Origin: Amycolatopsis sp. DSM 110486 | GTDB taxonomy: Bacteria > Actinomycetota > Actinomycetes > Mycobacteriales > Pseudonocardiaceae | Assembly: GCF_019468465.1 (NCBI RefSeq) | Contig: NZ_CP080519.1 | Coordinates: 1,813,001 to 1,877,000 of the forward strand | Reading direction: 5' to 3' | DNA length: 64,000 nucleotides | Shown here: piece after piece, positions 19,294-28,364 of the stretch | Layout: the number at the start of each line of letters is the position of its first letter | Position numbering within the stretch: the stretch's first letter is position 1 | Program-made: the position numbers and the translations under genes | Notes under the pieces: model-generated | The model's input: only the letters and a program-made list of their open reading frames with translations | Told to the model about the DNA's origin: nothing | The model's database searches: none

Positions 19294-20994
19294 CTAGAAG
19301 ACGAAGTTCAGGACGAGGGTGAGGACTGCGGCGATACCGGCCAGCAGCACCGGCTTGCGGTACCAGCCCGCGTCTTCGCCGGTGGTCTCGTGCTTGAGCG
19401 AATCGCGCGGCGTGAGCGAGTAGACCAGGCCCACCAGCTCCGACTCCGGCTTGGGCGGCGTCAAGTACGTGACGCCCACGCTCACCACGATGTCGACGAC
19501 GAACGCCGCGATCGCGGCCACGAAGCTGGCGCCCTGCCCGGGCAGGGAAAAGACGTCGGTCTTGTCGAGCACGAACACCACGATCGCCGCCGCCGTACCG
19601 AACACCAGGCCCGACCAGCCGGCCGCCTTGCTCATCCGCTTCCAGAACATGCCGAGGATGAACGTGGCGAACAGCGGCGCGTTGAAGAACGAGAACAGCG
19701 TCTGCAGGTAGTCCATCAGGTTCGCGTACGTCGACGCGATGAACGCCGTGCCGATCGCCAGGACGGTCGCGACCATGGTCACCACGCGGCCGGTGTTCAG
19801 GTAGTACTTGTCCGGCCGGTTCTTCACCATGTAGGTCTGGAAGATGTCGTAGGTGAACACGGTGTTGAACGAGCTCAGGTTCGCCGCCATGCCGGCCATG
19901 AATGACGCGAGCAGCCCCGCGATCGCGACGCCGAGGATGCCGTTGGGCAGCACGTCACGCATCAGCAGCAGGAGCGCGTCGTTGAACGTCGCGCCGCTGG
20001 GGGCGGGTTTGCCGTCGAGCAGGGCCTGCTTGTTCGCGCCCTGCAGCTCGGTCACGGTCACCGCGGCAACCATGCCCGGGATGATCACGAGGAACGGGAT
20101 GAACATCTTCGGGAACGAGCCGATGATCGGCGTGCGCCGCGCGGCCGACATGCTCTTCGACGCCATCGCGCGCTGGACCTCGACGAAGTTCGTGGTCCAG
20201 TAACCGAACGAGAGCACGAACCCGAGGCCGAACACGAGACCCAGCACGGACAGGAAGTTGCTGCCGAAACCGGTCAGCTGGTTGCCAGGCCACGAGTGCG
20301 TCTGCGCGGCGCCGCCCGGGCTGTTGGTCACCTTCTCGATGAGGCCGTTCCAGCCGCCGACCTTGTACAGGGCGACGATCGTGAGCGGGATCAGCGCCGC
20401 GAGGATGACGAAGAACTGCAGCACCTCGTTGTAGATGGCCGCGGAGAGGCCACCGAGCGCGGTGTAGGTGAGCACGATGACGGCCGCGATGATGATCGAG
20501 ACCCAGATCGGCCAGCCCAGCAGCAGGTTGACGACACTGGCCAGCAGGTACAGGTTGGCGCCCGCGATGAGGATCTGCGCGAGCGCGAAGCTGCTGCCGT
20601 TGACCCAGTGGGCGGCGGGGCCGAAGCGCCGGAGCATGAACTCGGGAACGCTGCGCACCTTGGAGCCGTAGTAGAACGGCATCATCACGACGCCGAGGAA
20701 CAGCATCGCGGGGATCGCGCCGATCCAGAAGTAGTGCGCCGTCGGCAGGCCGTACTCGGCGCCGTTGGCGGACATACCCATGACCTCGATCGCGCCGAGG
20801 TTGGCCGAGATGAACGCCAGGCCGGTCACCCACGCCGGGAGCGAGCGCCCGGAGAGGAAGAAGTCGAGACTGCTCGACACCTGCTTGCGGGCGAGATAGC
20901 CGATGCCCAGCACCAGCACGAAATAGAACGCCAGCTCGATGTAGTCGATCGCACTCGCGTCGAGCCGCAGGTTCGCGTCGGCAAGGACCTCCAC
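19294..20994 (-). CDS. Sodium:solute symporter (SSS family, SGLT-like)
   Basis: 566 residues with about 13-14 hydrophobic helices. SSS family signs: FFLSGRSLPAWVTGLAFISA and GAIEVMGMSANGAEYGL in the first two helices, and YTALGGLSAAIYNEVLQFFV in helices 5-6, typical of SGLT-type sugar or polyol symporters. It imports a solute with Na+; the substrate is not evident. The start GTG at 20994 has GGAGGT 7 bases upstream and is preferred to the ATG at 21018. Upstream, 20995-21269 has no gene I can support and probably holds the promoter. Confidence 0.88.
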   Translation of the reverse strand: MEVLADANLRLDASAIDYIELAFYFVLVLGIGYLARKQVSSSLDFFLSGRSLPAWVTGLAFISANLGAIEVMGMSANGAEYGLPTAHYFWIGAIPAMLFLGVVMMPFYYGSKVRSVPEFMLRRFGPAAHWVNGSSFALAQILIAGANLYLLASVVNLLLGWPIWVSIIIAAVIVLTYTALGGLSAAIYNEVLQFFVILAALIPLTIVALYKVGGWNGLIEKVTNSPGGAAQTHSWPGNQLTGFGSNFLSVLGLVFGLGFVLSFGYWTTNFVEVQRAMASKSMSAARRTPIIGSFPKMFIPFLVIIPGMVAAVTVTELQGANKQALLDGKPAPSGATFNDALLLLMRDVLPNGILGVAIAGLLASFMAGMAANLSSFNTVFTYDIFQTYMVKNRPDKYYLNTGRVVTMVATVLAIGTAFIASTYANLMDYLQTLFSFFNAPLFATFILGMFWKRMSKAAGWSGLVFGTAAAIVVFVLDKTDVFSLPGQGASFVAAIAAFVVDIVVSVGVTYLTPPKPESELVGLVYSLTPRDSLKHETTGEDAGWYRKPVLLAGIAAVLTLVLNFVF

Positions 20995-21269
20995 GCGAGC
21001 CACCTCCGAATTCAACAATTTCCCACAGGAAACACCAGCGTCCTGTTAGATCCGGACAGTACTGCATGGATTCCGGAGCGGCACCCCGACACGGGCGATC
21101 TTGGAAAACGCCTTCTCGCCACGGCGATGAGCTGGGGAAACGCGGGCGTTCGCGGAGTGTGATCTTGACGGCTCGGGCACCGGTGACCGGAACCTCACGA
21201 ACGCGCAGATGCGCTCACAAGGCACCACATCGTCCACTCAGGACGGTCGTCGGGGGTTGCGCCGGCGGC

Positions 21270-21929
21270 TCAGAACAGGCGGAACTCGTCCGATTCGATG
21301 CCGCGCAGGGCGTCGTAGTCCAGGGTCAGGCAGCGGATGCCGCGGTCTTCCGCGAGGGTGCGGGCCTGGGGCTTGATGATCTGCGCGGCGAAGACGCCCT
21401 GCACGGGGGCCAGGAGCGGGTCGCGGTTGAGGAGTTCGAGGTAGCGCGTGAGCTGCTCGACGCCGTCGATCTCGCCACGGCGCTTGATCTCCACGGCGAC
21501 GGACTTGCCATCCGCGTCGCGGGCCATGATGTCGACCGGGCCGATCGCGGTGGGGAACTCGCGGCGCACGAGGGTGTAGCCGTCGCCGAGGGTCTTGATG
21601 TGCTCGGCGAGCAGTTCCTGCAGGTGCGCTTCCACGCCGTCCTTCTGCAGGCCCGGTTCGGCGCCCAGCTCTTGCTCGTGGTCGTGGTAGATCTCGTCGA
21701 GCGAGATCACGAGCTTCTCGCCCTGCTTGTTCTCGACGATCCACAGGTTGCCGTCCTCGATGAGCCAGCAGGGCGGGCTCATCCAGTTCAGGGGCTTGTA
21801 CGCGCGGTCGTCCGAGTGCACGGACACCGAACCGTCCGACTTGACGAGGAGCAGGCGCGTGGCCATCGGCAGGTGGGCGGTGAGGCGGCCGGCGTAGTCG
21901 ACCTGGCAGCGAGCGATCACGAGACGCAC
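21270..21929 (-). CDS. nucS: Endonuclease NucS (EndoMS mismatch endonuclease)
   Basis: 219 residues. Near-diagnostic N-terminus [20 protein letters not shown] and [20 protein letters not shown], and a C-terminal RecB-like nuclease core with [20 protein letters not shown] (the D...ExK pattern) and QLTRYLELL. NucS replaces MutS/MutL mismatch repair in actinobacteria by cutting both strands at mismatches and works with the beta clamp. The family C-terminus, ending RLF here, carries the clamp-binding peptide. GTG at 21929 with TACCCT 6 bases upstream implies a leaderless transcript. The M. tuberculosis homologue, Rv1321, lies in a comparable region. Confidence 0.95.
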   Translation of the reverse strand: MRLVIARCQVDYAGRLTAHLPMATRLLLVKSDGSVSVHSDDRAYKPLNWMSPPCWLIEDGNLWIVENKQGEKLVISLDEIYHDHEQELGAEPGLQKDGVEAHLQELLAEHIKTLGDGYTLVRREFPTAIGPVDIMARDADGKSVAVEIKRRGEIDGVEQLTRYLELLNRDPLLAPVQGVFAAQIIKPQARTLAEDRGIRCLTLDYDALRGIESDEFRLF

Positions 21930-21935
21930 CCGCCG

Positions 21936-21960
21936 AGGGTAGGACAGGCTCGGCGATACT
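21936..21960. promoter_or_regulatory. Back-to-back leaderless promoters of nucS and Nudix gene
   Basis: Only 37 bp separate the divergent starts. On the minus strand TACCCT (complement of 21936-21941) ends 6 bases before the nucS GTG. On the plus strand GATACT (21955-21960) ends 6 bases before the Nudix GTG at 21967. Each gene's -35 region must lie within or across the other promoter, so the two should interfere with or co-regulate one another. Confidence 0.55.
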
Positions 21961-21966
21961 GGGCGA

Positions 21967-22506
21967 GTGGACCCCATTCAGCGTGTCGCGACCCACGAGG
22001 TGTATCGGAACAACTGGATGACGGTGCGGGAGGACGCCATTCGCCGCACCGACGGCAGCGAAGGCATCTACGGCGTGGTCGACAAACCGACCTACGCCCT
22101 GATCATCCCGATGGACGGCGACCGCGTGCTCCTGGTCGACCAGTTCCGTTATCCCGTCGGCGAGCGCCGCTGGGAGTTCTGCCAGGGCACGGCCCCCGAC
22201 CTCGCCGAAACGCCGCCCGCCGAGCTCGCGCGCCGCGAGCTGCGCGAGGAAACGGGCCTGCGCGCCGAAACCGTCACGGAGATCGGGATGCTGGAAGTCG
22301 CGCCCGGCATGTCGAGCCAGCGCGGCCACGTCTACCTCGCCACGGACCTGACCGAGGGCGAGCCGGAACGCGAGCTCGAGGAACAGGACATGACCACGGC
22401 GTGGTTCACCCGCTCTGAGGTCGAGAAGATGATCTCGACGGGCGGCATCACCGACGCGCAGTCGATCGCCGCGTACGCGCTCCTGCTGCTGCACGAGCGT
22501 CGTTGA
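21967..22506 (+). CDS. Nudix hydrolase, ADP-ribose pyrophosphatase-like
   Basis: 179 residues. The Nudix helix ends [11 protein letters not shown] (about residues 89-99), with the catalytic Glu pair, in the context [19 protein letters not shown] typical of the ADP-ribose/NADH pyrophosphatase subgroup. The first Glu of the Nudix box is one residue out of register with the textbook spacing, so substrate prediction is tentative. The [13 protein letters not shown] segment is shared with ADPRase-type members. It probably hydrolyses a nucleotide sugar or ADP-ribose in the cytoplasm. Confidence 0.85.
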   Translation: MDPIQRVATHEVYRNNWMTVREDAIRRTDGSEGIYGVVDKPTYALIIPMDGDRVLLVDQFRYPVGERRWEFCQGTAPDLAETPPAELARRELREETGLRAETVTEIGMLEVAPGMSSQRGHVYLATDLTEGEPERELEEQDMTTAWFTRSEVEKMISTGGITDAQSIAAYALLLLHERR

Positions 22507-22522
22507 ACGCGGCTGGGACTTC

Positions 22523-23296
22523 TCAGTCCGGCCACTCGGCCTTGCGCTTCTCCAGGAACGCCGCCATGCCTTCCCGCGCGCCCGGCAGCTGCGACGCCGA
22601 GGCCATGACCTCCAACGCGATGGCGTAGGCGTCGGCTTCCGGGCGGTCGAGCTGCGCGTACAGCGTCTGCTTGCCCATGGCCTTGCTCGCGCGGCTGCCG
22701 CGCGTGGCCCGCGCGAGCAGGGCGGCGACGGCGTCGTCCAGCTCCTCGTCCGGGACGACGGAGTTGACCAGACCCCAGTCGAGCGCGGTGGCGGCGTCGA
22801 CGACGTCGCCGGTCAGAGCCAGCTCCATCAAGCGTTTGCGGCCGATCGAGCGCGCCACCGGGACGGCCGGGGTGTGGCAGAACCAGCCGCCTTTGCCGCC
22901 GGGCAGGGCGAAACCCGCGGAAGACGCGGCGACGGCGAGGTCGCACGAGGCCACGAGCTGGCAGCCCGCCGCGGTCGCCAGGCCGTGCACGCGTGCGACC
23001 ACGATCTGCGGCAGCGATTGCATGGTGCGCATCAGCTCGGTGCACAACGTCAGCAGCTCGCGCACGCCCATGAGGTCGCGCGCGGCGACGTCGCCGAAGT
23101 CGTGGCCCGCGGAGAAGACCGGGCCGGCGCCGGCGAGGACGATGCCCGTCGCGTCGGTGGTGCCGGCTTCGCGGAACGCCGCGAGCAGCTCGGTCAGGTG
23201 GTCGGCGGACAGCGAGTTGCGCCGCGCGGCGCGGTTCATCGTGATGGTGATCGTGTCTCCGTCGCGCTTCACGAGGATGTGCTCGTACTCGGCCAT
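22523..23296 (-). CDS. Enoyl-CoA hydratase/isomerase family protein
   Basis: 257 residues, crotonase fold. The oxyanion-hole segments are GPVFSAGHDFGDVA (about residue 64) and ARVHGLATAAGCQLVASCDL (about 105-124). The catalytic positions differ from classical hydratases: GHD in place of GAD, and Ala/Gln near the usual glutamates. The actual reaction (hydratase, isomerase, hydrolase) is therefore open; proteins with this GHDF motif are often listed as enoyl-CoA hydratase. ATG at 23296, with TACGGT 6 bases upstream. The first 28 bp overlap the 3' end of the GlxA-like gene. Confidence 0.88.
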   Translation of the reverse strand: MAEYEHILVKRDGDTITITMNRAARRNSLSADHLTELLAAFREAGTTDATGIVLAGAGPVFSAGHDFGDVAARDLMGVRELLTLCTELMRTMQSLPQIVVARVHGLATAAGCQLVASCDLAVAASSAGFALPGGKGGWFCHTPAVPVARSIGRKRLMELALTGDVVDAATALDWGLVNSVVPDEELDDAVAALLARATRGSRASKAMGKQTLYAQLDRPEADAYAIALEVMASASQLPGAREGMAAFLEKRKAEWPD

Positions 23297-24267
23297 ACCC
23301 CGACCGTAACGCCGCCGGGCGCGGAACGGAACGTGCGCCGGTACGAATCGGGCCCGACGCCGACCTCCGCGCGCAGCCGACGGCGCAGGTTCGCGGCCGT
23401 GCCCAGCCCCGACCGCTGTGCGACGCGCTCCACCGGCAGCTCGGTGGTCTCCAGCAGGCGTTGCGCCAGCCGCACCCGTTGCACGCGCAGCCACCGCCCC
23501 GGCGTGACGCCCGTGGCCGCGGCGAACTCGCGGTGGAACGTCCGCTCGCTCATCCCGGCCTGGCCGCACAGGTCCGCCACACCGATCTCCTCGGCCAGCC
23601 GCGCCAGCGCCCAGTCCATAGTGGACGACAGACCCGGCCGGGCAGGCGCCGCGGGCAACGGGTTTTCGACGTACTGGCGCTGGCCGCCCTCGCGCGCGGG
23701 CGGCATCACGAGGCGCCGCGCGAGTTTCGCCGCGACGTCCGCGCCGTGGTCGCGACGCACGAGGTGCAGGCAGAGGTCGAGACCGCCGACCACGCCCGCC
23801 GAGGTGAGCACGCCGTCGGACTCGGTGTAGAGGACGTCGCGCTGCGGTTCGGCCCGCGGCGCCGCGACGGCGAGTGCGTCGAGGTCCCACCAGTGCGTGG
23901 TCGCGGGGCGGCCGTCGAGCAGGCCCGCGGCCGCGAGGGTGAACGCGCCGGAGCACAGACCCGCCACGGTCGCGCCGGAACGGTGGGCCCGGCGCAACGC
24001 GGCCGACGCGGCGGGCGGCACCGGGGCGTGCGGATCGTCGCGGCCGGGCGCGAGGACGAGGTCGCAGCCGTCGAGTCCGGTCAATCCGTGCGTCGACGTG
24101 ACTTCTCCGAACGGGGACAACGGGGTGCGCCGCCGGCCCGCCCCGCACAGCCGCACCGTGAACGGGCCGATGCCGCTCTCGCTGCGGTCCTGTGCCCAGA
24201 CCTCGGCGATCACCCCGAGGTCGAACGCGCGCGTACCCGGCAGGAGCAGCACCCCGATCGTCCGCAT
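23269..24267 (-). CDS. GlxA-like AraC family transcriptional regulator with DJ-1/PfpI domain
   Basis: 332 residues: an N-terminal DJ-1/PfpI-like ligand domain (IGVLLLPGTRAFDLGVIAEV; GATVAGLCSGAFTLAAAGLL with the Cys at the nucleophile position) and a C-terminal AraC double helix-turn-helix (LCGQAGMSERTFHREFAAAT, VERVAQRSGLGTAANLRRRL). Regulators of this GlxA/CdhR type often control a neighbouring amidohydrolase. Here the divergent gene 72 bp away is an isochorismatase-type hydrolase, its likely target. ATG at 24267; TACTTT (complement of 24274-24279) 6 bases upstream. A GTCCAYWRTGGAC palindrome lies at 23614-23626. Confidence 0.88.
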   Translation of the reverse strand: MRTIGVLLLPGTRAFDLGVIAEVWAQDRSESGIGPFTVRLCGAGRRRTPLSPFGEVTSTHGLTGLDGCDLVLAPGRDDPHAPVPPAASAALRRAHRSGATVAGLCSGAFTLAAAGLLDGRPATTHWWDLDALAVAAPRAEPQRDVLYTESDGVLTSAGVVGGLDLCLHLVRRDHGADVAAKLARRLVMPPAREGGQRQYVENPLPAAPARPGLSSTMDWALARLAEEIGVADLCGQAGMSERTFHREFAAATGVTPGRWLRVQRVRLAQRLLETTELPVERVAQRSGLGTAANLRRRLRAEVGVGPDSYRRTFRSAPGGVTVGVWPSTSTSS

Positions 24268-24339
24268 GGCAGAAAAGTACCGGATCGCGCGCCTTCTGCC
24301 ACTCCCCTCGGCGCCCGCGGCCCGGCGAGACTCACCGGT

Positions 24340-24882
24340 ATGACCGCACTCATCCTCATCGACGTCCAGCGCGGGTTCTCCGACGAGCAGTTCTGGGGCC
24401 CGCGCAACAACCCCGGCGCGGAGGCCAACATCAAGGCCCTGCTCGACGCGTGGCAGCAGCGCCGCCTGCCCGTGGTGCTCGTGCACCACGACTCCGTGCA
24501 CGCCGATTCGCCACTGCGGCCCGGCCAGTCGGGCAACGACTTCATGCCCGAGCTCGACGGCGCCCGCCCCGACCTGGTCTTCGGCAAGAAGGTGAACTCG
24601 GCCTTCCTCGGCGACGTAGACCTCGACGCGTGGCTCAAGACCCACGGCATCACGAGCTTCGTCCTCGCCGGGATCCAGACCAACTTCTGCTGCGAGACCA
24701 CGGCCCGCACGGGCGGCAACCTCGGCTACGACGTGACCTTCGCGCTCGACGCGACCTTCACGTTCGACCTGCCCGCCCTCGACGGCACGACCGTGACGGC
24801 CGACGAGCTTTCCCACGTCACCGCGGCGAACCTGCACAACCAGTTCGCCACCGTCCGCAGCACCCAGGAAATCCTCGGCTAG
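24340..24882 (+). CDS. Isochorismatase-like cysteine hydrolase
   Basis: 180 residues. The catalytic triad of the family is visible: Asp in TALILIDVQRGF (residue 8), Lys in DLVFGKKVNSAF, and Cys in GIQTNFCCETTARTG (about residue 127, after the cis-peptide region). Members hydrolyse isochorismate, nicotinamide, N-carbamoyl compounds or other amides; the substrate is unknown. The ATG at 24340 is supported by homology. Divergent from the GlxA-like regulator; its stop shares CTAG with the convergent ehuA. Confidence 0.88.
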   Translation: MTALILIDVQRGFSDEQFWGPRNNPGAEANIKALLDAWQQRRLPVVLVHHDSVHADSPLRPGQSGNDFMPELDGARPDLVFGKKVNSAFLGDVDLDAWLKTHGITSFVLAGIQTNFCCETTARTGGNLGYDVTFALDATFTFDLPALDGTTVTADELSHVTAANLHNQFATVRSTQEILG

Positions 24883-25667
24883 CGCCGGTCGATCACCGCC
24901 CGCAGGAACTCCTTCGTCCGCTCGTGCGAAGGAGCGGTGAACAGCTTCTCCGGCGGCGCCTCCTCCAGCACCCGGCCGTGGTCGAACATCATCACCCGGT
25001 CCGAAACGTCCCGCGCGAACTGCATCTCGTGCGTCACGCACAGGATGGTGATGTCCGTGGTGGTCGCGATGTCGCGCAGCACTCGCAGGACGTCGGCGAC
25101 GAGCTCCGGGTCCAGCGCCGAGGTGACCTCGTCGAGCAGCAGCACGTCGGGCCGCATCGCCAGGGCCCGGGCGATCGCGACCCGCTGCTGCTGCCCACCG
25201 GAGAGCCGCGTCGGATGCGCGTCGGCCTTGTCCTCGAGCCCGACCAGGCCGAGCAGCTCACGCGCCCGCTGCTCGGCCTCGGCCGCCGGCACCCCGAGCG
25301 AACGCACCGGCGCCTCGGTGATGTTGCGCAGCACGTTCATGTTGGGGAACAGGTTGAACTGCTGGAACACCATGCCGATGTGCCGCCGCATCAGCCGCAG
25401 GTGCTTCTCGTCCGCGGGCACCAGCCGGTCGCCGCGGCGAGTGTGGCTCAGGCACTCGCCGCCGACGTCGATCGTGCCGCCGTCCACCTTCTCCAACGTC
25501 ATCAGCAGCCGCAGGATCGTCGTCTTGCCCGATCCGCTGGGACCGATCAGCGAGACGAACTCCCCCGGCGCCACGGTGAAGCCGAGGTCGTCGAGCACGA
25601 CGTGGTCGCCGAACTTCTTGACCACACCGGAAAACCGGATCATCGCGGTGTCAGGCTCGTTCGGCAC
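24879..25667 (-). CDS. ehuA: Ectoine/hydroxyectoine ABC transporter ATP-binding protein EhuA
   Basis: 262 residues. Walker A SLIGPSGSGKTTILRLLM, signature LSGGQQQRVAIARALAM, Walker B DVLLLDEVTSALDPE and H-loop VTHEMQFARD are all intact. The extended insert LSHTRRGDRLVPADEKHLRL before the Q-loop (MVFQQFNLFPN) is characteristic of EhuA within the polar-amino-acid ATPases. It powers import of compatible solutes. Last gene of ehuBCDA. The GTG at 25667 overlaps ehuD; the ATG at 25643 (MIRF) is an alternative start. Its stop overlaps that of the isochorismatase-like gene in CTAG. Confidence 0.9.
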   Translation of the reverse strand: MPNEPDTAMIRFSGVVKKFGDHVVLDDLGFTVAPGEFVSLIGPSGSGKTTILRLLMTLEKVDGGTIDVGGECLSHTRRGDRLVPADEKHLRLMRRHIGMVFQQFNLFPNMNVLRNITEAPVRSLGVPAAEAEQRARELLGLVGLEDKADAHPTRLSGGQQQRVAIARALAMRPDVLLLDEVTSALDPELVADVLRVLRDIATTTDITILCVTHEMQFARDVSDRVMMFDHGRVLEEAPPEKLFTAPSHERTKEFLRAVIDRR

Positions 25668-26307
25668 GGCGTTCCAATCGTCGGGCCAGCAGTGACGAGG
25701 GCAGGCTCACCAGCAGGAACAGCACCCCGGCCAGGGTGTAGGGCTCGACGACGCGGAAGGTCTCCGCACCGACCTCCTTGGCGCGGTTGAGCACGTCCAG
25801 CACGCCGATCGCCAGCAGCAGCGGCGTTTCCTTGAACATCGAGATCGTGTAGTTGCCCAGCGCCGGCACCACCCGCGGGATCGCCTGGGGCAGCACGACC
25901 GCCGTCCACACCCGCTGCCGTGGCAGGTTCAGCGCCACCGCCGCCTCCCACTGTCCTTTCGGGACGGCTTCGATCCCGGCCCGGTAGACCTCGGCGGTGT
26001 AGGTCGCGTAGTGCACGCCGAGCGCCACGACGCCGGTGACGAACGCCGACATCGTGATCCCCGTCAACGGCGGAACGAGCCAATACAGTACGAAGACTTG
26101 GATCAGCAGCGGCGTGCTGCGAATGAACTCGATGAAGAACAACACCAAGCGCGAAAGCACCGGGATCCCGGCCCGGCGCAGCAAGGCCAGCACCAAGCCG
26201 AGCGCGTACGCGACGGCCGAACCGAGCAGCGTGAGCTCGACCGTGACCAGCAATCCCTTCAGCAGCAACGGGATCGCGTCGGCGGCGGCCTGCCAGTCCC
26301 AGTTCAT
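25651..26307 (-). CDS. ehuD: Ectoine/hydroxyectoine ABC transporter permease EhuD
   Basis: 218 residues, about five membrane helices, polar-amino-acid HisM type. The cytoplasmic EAA loop that docks on EhuA is visible as EAAVALNLPRQRVWTAVVLP. Starts MNWDWQAAADAIPLLLKGLL at the ATG at 26307, which overlaps the ehuC stop as ATGA and has GGAGGT upstream. It forms the membrane channel with EhuC. Confidence 0.9.
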   Translation of the reverse strand: MNWDWQAAADAIPLLLKGLLVTVELTLLGSAVAYALGLVLALLRRAGIPVLSRLVLFFIEFIRSTPLLIQVFVLYWLVPPLTGITMSAFVTGVVALGVHYATYTAEVYRAGIEAVPKGQWEAAVALNLPRQRVWTAVVLPQAIPRVVPALGNYTISMFKETPLLLAIGVLDVLNRAKEVGAETFRVVEPYTLAGVLFLLVSLPSSLLARRLERRAERA

Positions 26308-27014
26308 CCGGTACCTCCGCCCCCGACCGAGAGCACCGGGGCCGTGCTCGCCACCGGTGCGCGGCCGAGCCGGCGTGCCGCCCACCGCTCCAGCGCGCGC
26401 ATCCCGGTCGTGATCAGGATGGCGAGCAGGAGGTAGAGCACCAGCTCGGTGCCGTAGATCCAGCCGATGTCCGCGCCGAACACCGGCCGCAACAGCTCAC
26501 CGCGTTCGGTGATCTCGCCCGCGGAGATGAAGGACAGCAGCGCGGTGCTCTTCAGCAGCTGGATGAACAGGTTGTTGAAGGGCGGCAGCATCTCGGCGAA
26601 CGCCTGCGGCAGGAGCACTCGCACCATCCGCTGCGCCGGCGAGAAGTTGAGCGCGACAGCCCCTTCGTACTGCTCCTTCGGCACCGACCGCACGGCGCCG
26701 CGCACGACCTCGGCCCCGTATGCCCCGTGGTTCAGGCCAAGGACCAGGATGCCGGCGAACAACGGCACCAGCTGGAGCCCGACGAGCACCGGAAGCACGA
26801 AATACAGCCAGAACAGCTGGACGACCTCGGACGTTCCGCGGAAAACCTCGACGTACACCCGCGCGACCGCGCGGACGGGCCACCTCGGTGAGAGCAGGGC
26901 GAGTCCGGCGATCAGCGCGACGACAATGGTGACGACGATCCCGCCGACCGCGGCCTCGATTGTGGTGCCCAGCCCGGCGAGGATGGACGAGATGATGTGC
27001 GGCACGTTCGACAC
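26304..27014 (-). CDS. ehuC: Ectoine/hydroxyectoine ABC transporter permease EhuC
   Basis: 236 residues, HisM/GlnP-type permease with about five helices. The EAA loop is EGAVALNFSPAQRMVRVLLP. The conserved QLFWLYFVLPVLVG and STALLSFISAGEITERGELL segments match EhuC. GTG start at 27014, 13 bp after the ehuB stop, so it lies in the same operon. It pairs with EhuD in the membrane. Confidence 0.9.
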   Translation of the reverse strand: MSNVPHIISSILAGLGTTIEAAVGGIVVTIVVALIAGLALLSPRWPVRAVARVYVEVFRGTSEVVQLFWLYFVLPVLVGLQLVPLFAGILVLGLNHGAYGAEVVRGAVRSVPKEQYEGAVALNFSPAQRMVRVLLPQAFAEMLPPFNNLFIQLLKSTALLSFISAGEITERGELLRPVFGADIGWIYGTELVLYLLLAILITTGMRALERWAARRLGRAPVASTAPVLSVGGGGTG

Positions 27015-27027
27015 GGCGCGCCGCCCG

Positions 27028-27921
27028 TCACGCGGCGCAGAGCTTCTCGGTCGTCACGTCCGGCTTCGGCAGGTTCGCCTGCGTGAAGCCGAAGGGCGCG
27101 ACGATCCTCGTCCACTCCCCACTGTCGTGCAGCTTCTTCAGCTCGGTGTTGAACGCGTCGACCAGCGGCTTGTCGGCCGTGCGGAAGACGAACCCGCCCG
27201 CCGAGATCACCGGCACGCCGTTTTCGACCGGGTCGAACCCGGGCGTCACCTCGGCGGCGGCGCCGGGGTTCTTCTTCAGCACGTCCTTCAGCGAGATGTC
27301 GGTGAGCGCCGCGGCGTAGACGCGGCCGTCGGTGACCGCGCGCAGCATGTTGTCCTGGGAGTCCAGCGTCTGGATCTGGTCCTCGGACACACCGGCGCTG
27401 GTCGCGTAACCCTTCTCGACCGCCGCGGACAGCACCGCGACCTTGACCTTCTTCGCCGCGATGTCCTGGAACGTCAGCACCTGCTGCGGGTTGCCCTTCG
27501 GCACGAGCAGAGCGGTCAGCGCCGAGTAGTCCGGGATGGAGAACGCGGCCTGCCCGCAGCGTGCCGCGGTGATGTTCATGCCCGCCGCCACCACGTCGTA
27601 CTGCTTCGCGTTGAGCGCCGGGATCAGCTGATCGAACGAAACAGCGCTCGCTTCGACGTTGTCGATCCCCAAGTTCCGGAATACGACTCGCGCTACTTCA
27701 GGGGCCTCGCCCGTGACTTTTCCGCTTTGATCGGTGAATCCGTAGGGGGATTCGTTCGCGATTCCGATTTTGATCTTCTTGGCGGACTGAGCCGCCTGCA
27801 ACGCGTCACCGGACGACGTCGACGTACATGCGGAAAGAAGCACCGGACCACCCAGTACGGCTGCTCCCACCAGTGCGGATCTCCGGAACAACTGCCGTCG
27901 CGACCATTCGTCGTGCTTCAT
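27028..27921 (-). CDS. ehuB: Ectoine/hydroxyectoine-binding lipoprotein EhuB
   Basis: 297 residues. Signal region has a twin-arginine SRRQLFRRS followed by a hydrophobic stretch and lipobox LLSAC (Cys about residue 32), so it is probably an exported lipoprotein. The mature part is a class III solute-binding protein: IKIGIANESPYGFTDQSGKV, VSFDQLIPALNAKQYDVVAA and GMNITAARCGQAAFSIPDYS are typical of EhuB, the high-affinity ectoine/5-hydroxyectoine receptor. ATG at 27921 with GAGGTG 6 bases upstream. First gene of ehuBCDA; the uptake would serve osmoprotection or nutrition. Confidence 0.9.
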   Translation of the reverse strand: MKHDEWSRRQLFRRSALVGAAVLGGPVLLSACTSTSSGDALQAAQSAKKIKIGIANESPYGFTDQSGKVTGEAPEVARVVFRNLGIDNVEASAVSFDQLIPALNAKQYDVVAAGMNITAARCGQAAFSIPDYSALTALLVPKGNPQQVLTFQDIAAKKVKVAVLSAAVEKGYATSAGVSEDQIQTLDSQDNMLRAVTDGRVYAAALTDISLKDVLKKNPGAAAEVTPGFDPVENGVPVISAGGFVFRTADKPLVDAFNTELKKLHDSGEWTRIVAPFGFTQANLPKPDVTTEKLCAA

Positions 27922-28058
27922 CACAGCACCTCGTTTCGATCACATTTCCGTGCGTCGAACGTAGGTGTCGACCGGGTACGAGGCACGCCGAGCACAGCCG
28001 ATAAGCGCCAGCCGTTACCGTAAATTGACCGGCCGGAACAATGCGTGTTCGAGAGCTT

Positions 28059-28361
28059 TCAGTCCGTGGCCCGTTTGTCCTGGTTCGCGGGACGCACGAT
28101 CGCCACGCCGCGGTCCAGGTCGATCATCCCCAGCGGCGGCGCGCCCTGAGCGTCCTGGTCGAGGGTCATCTCCACCGAGTCGCGGTGCTCGAGCTCGTTG
28201 CGCTTGGTGCCGTAGAGGAACGAGGTGACCTCGTCGAGGTACGTGGAGGACAGCCGCCGCTTCAGCCGCGACGGCTTGCGGCCCGGCCGCACTTCCCACG
28301 CGCCCACGATCACGAGCAGCAGCGTCGCGGCGGGCAAGGCGATCGACATGATGACCTGCAC
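28059..28361 (-). CDS. DUF6191 membrane-anchored protein
   Basis: 100 residues. One N-terminal membrane helix (MSIALPAATLLLVIVGAWEV), then the conserved actinobacterial block SSTYLDEVTSFLYGTKRNEL and EHRDSVEMTLDQDAQGAPP, ending in a DLDRG strand; this matches what is called DUF6191. Function unknown. It starts 3 bp after the stop of the upstream membrane-protein gene, so the two are co-transcribed. The ATG five codons in (MSIALP) is an alternative start. Confidence 0.75.
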   Translation of the reverse strand: MQVIMSIALPAATLLLVIVGAWEVRPGRKPSRLKRRLSSTYLDEVTSFLYGTKRNELEHRDSVEMTLDQDAQGAPPLGMIDLDRGVAIVRPANQDKRATD

Positions 28362-28364
28362 GTC

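Noticed and set aside
24192..25790. 532-codon plus-strand frame overlapping the isochorismatase and ehuA regions
   Set aside because: Arg/His/Pro-rich shadow; the same DNA encodes two well-supported genes in other frames.
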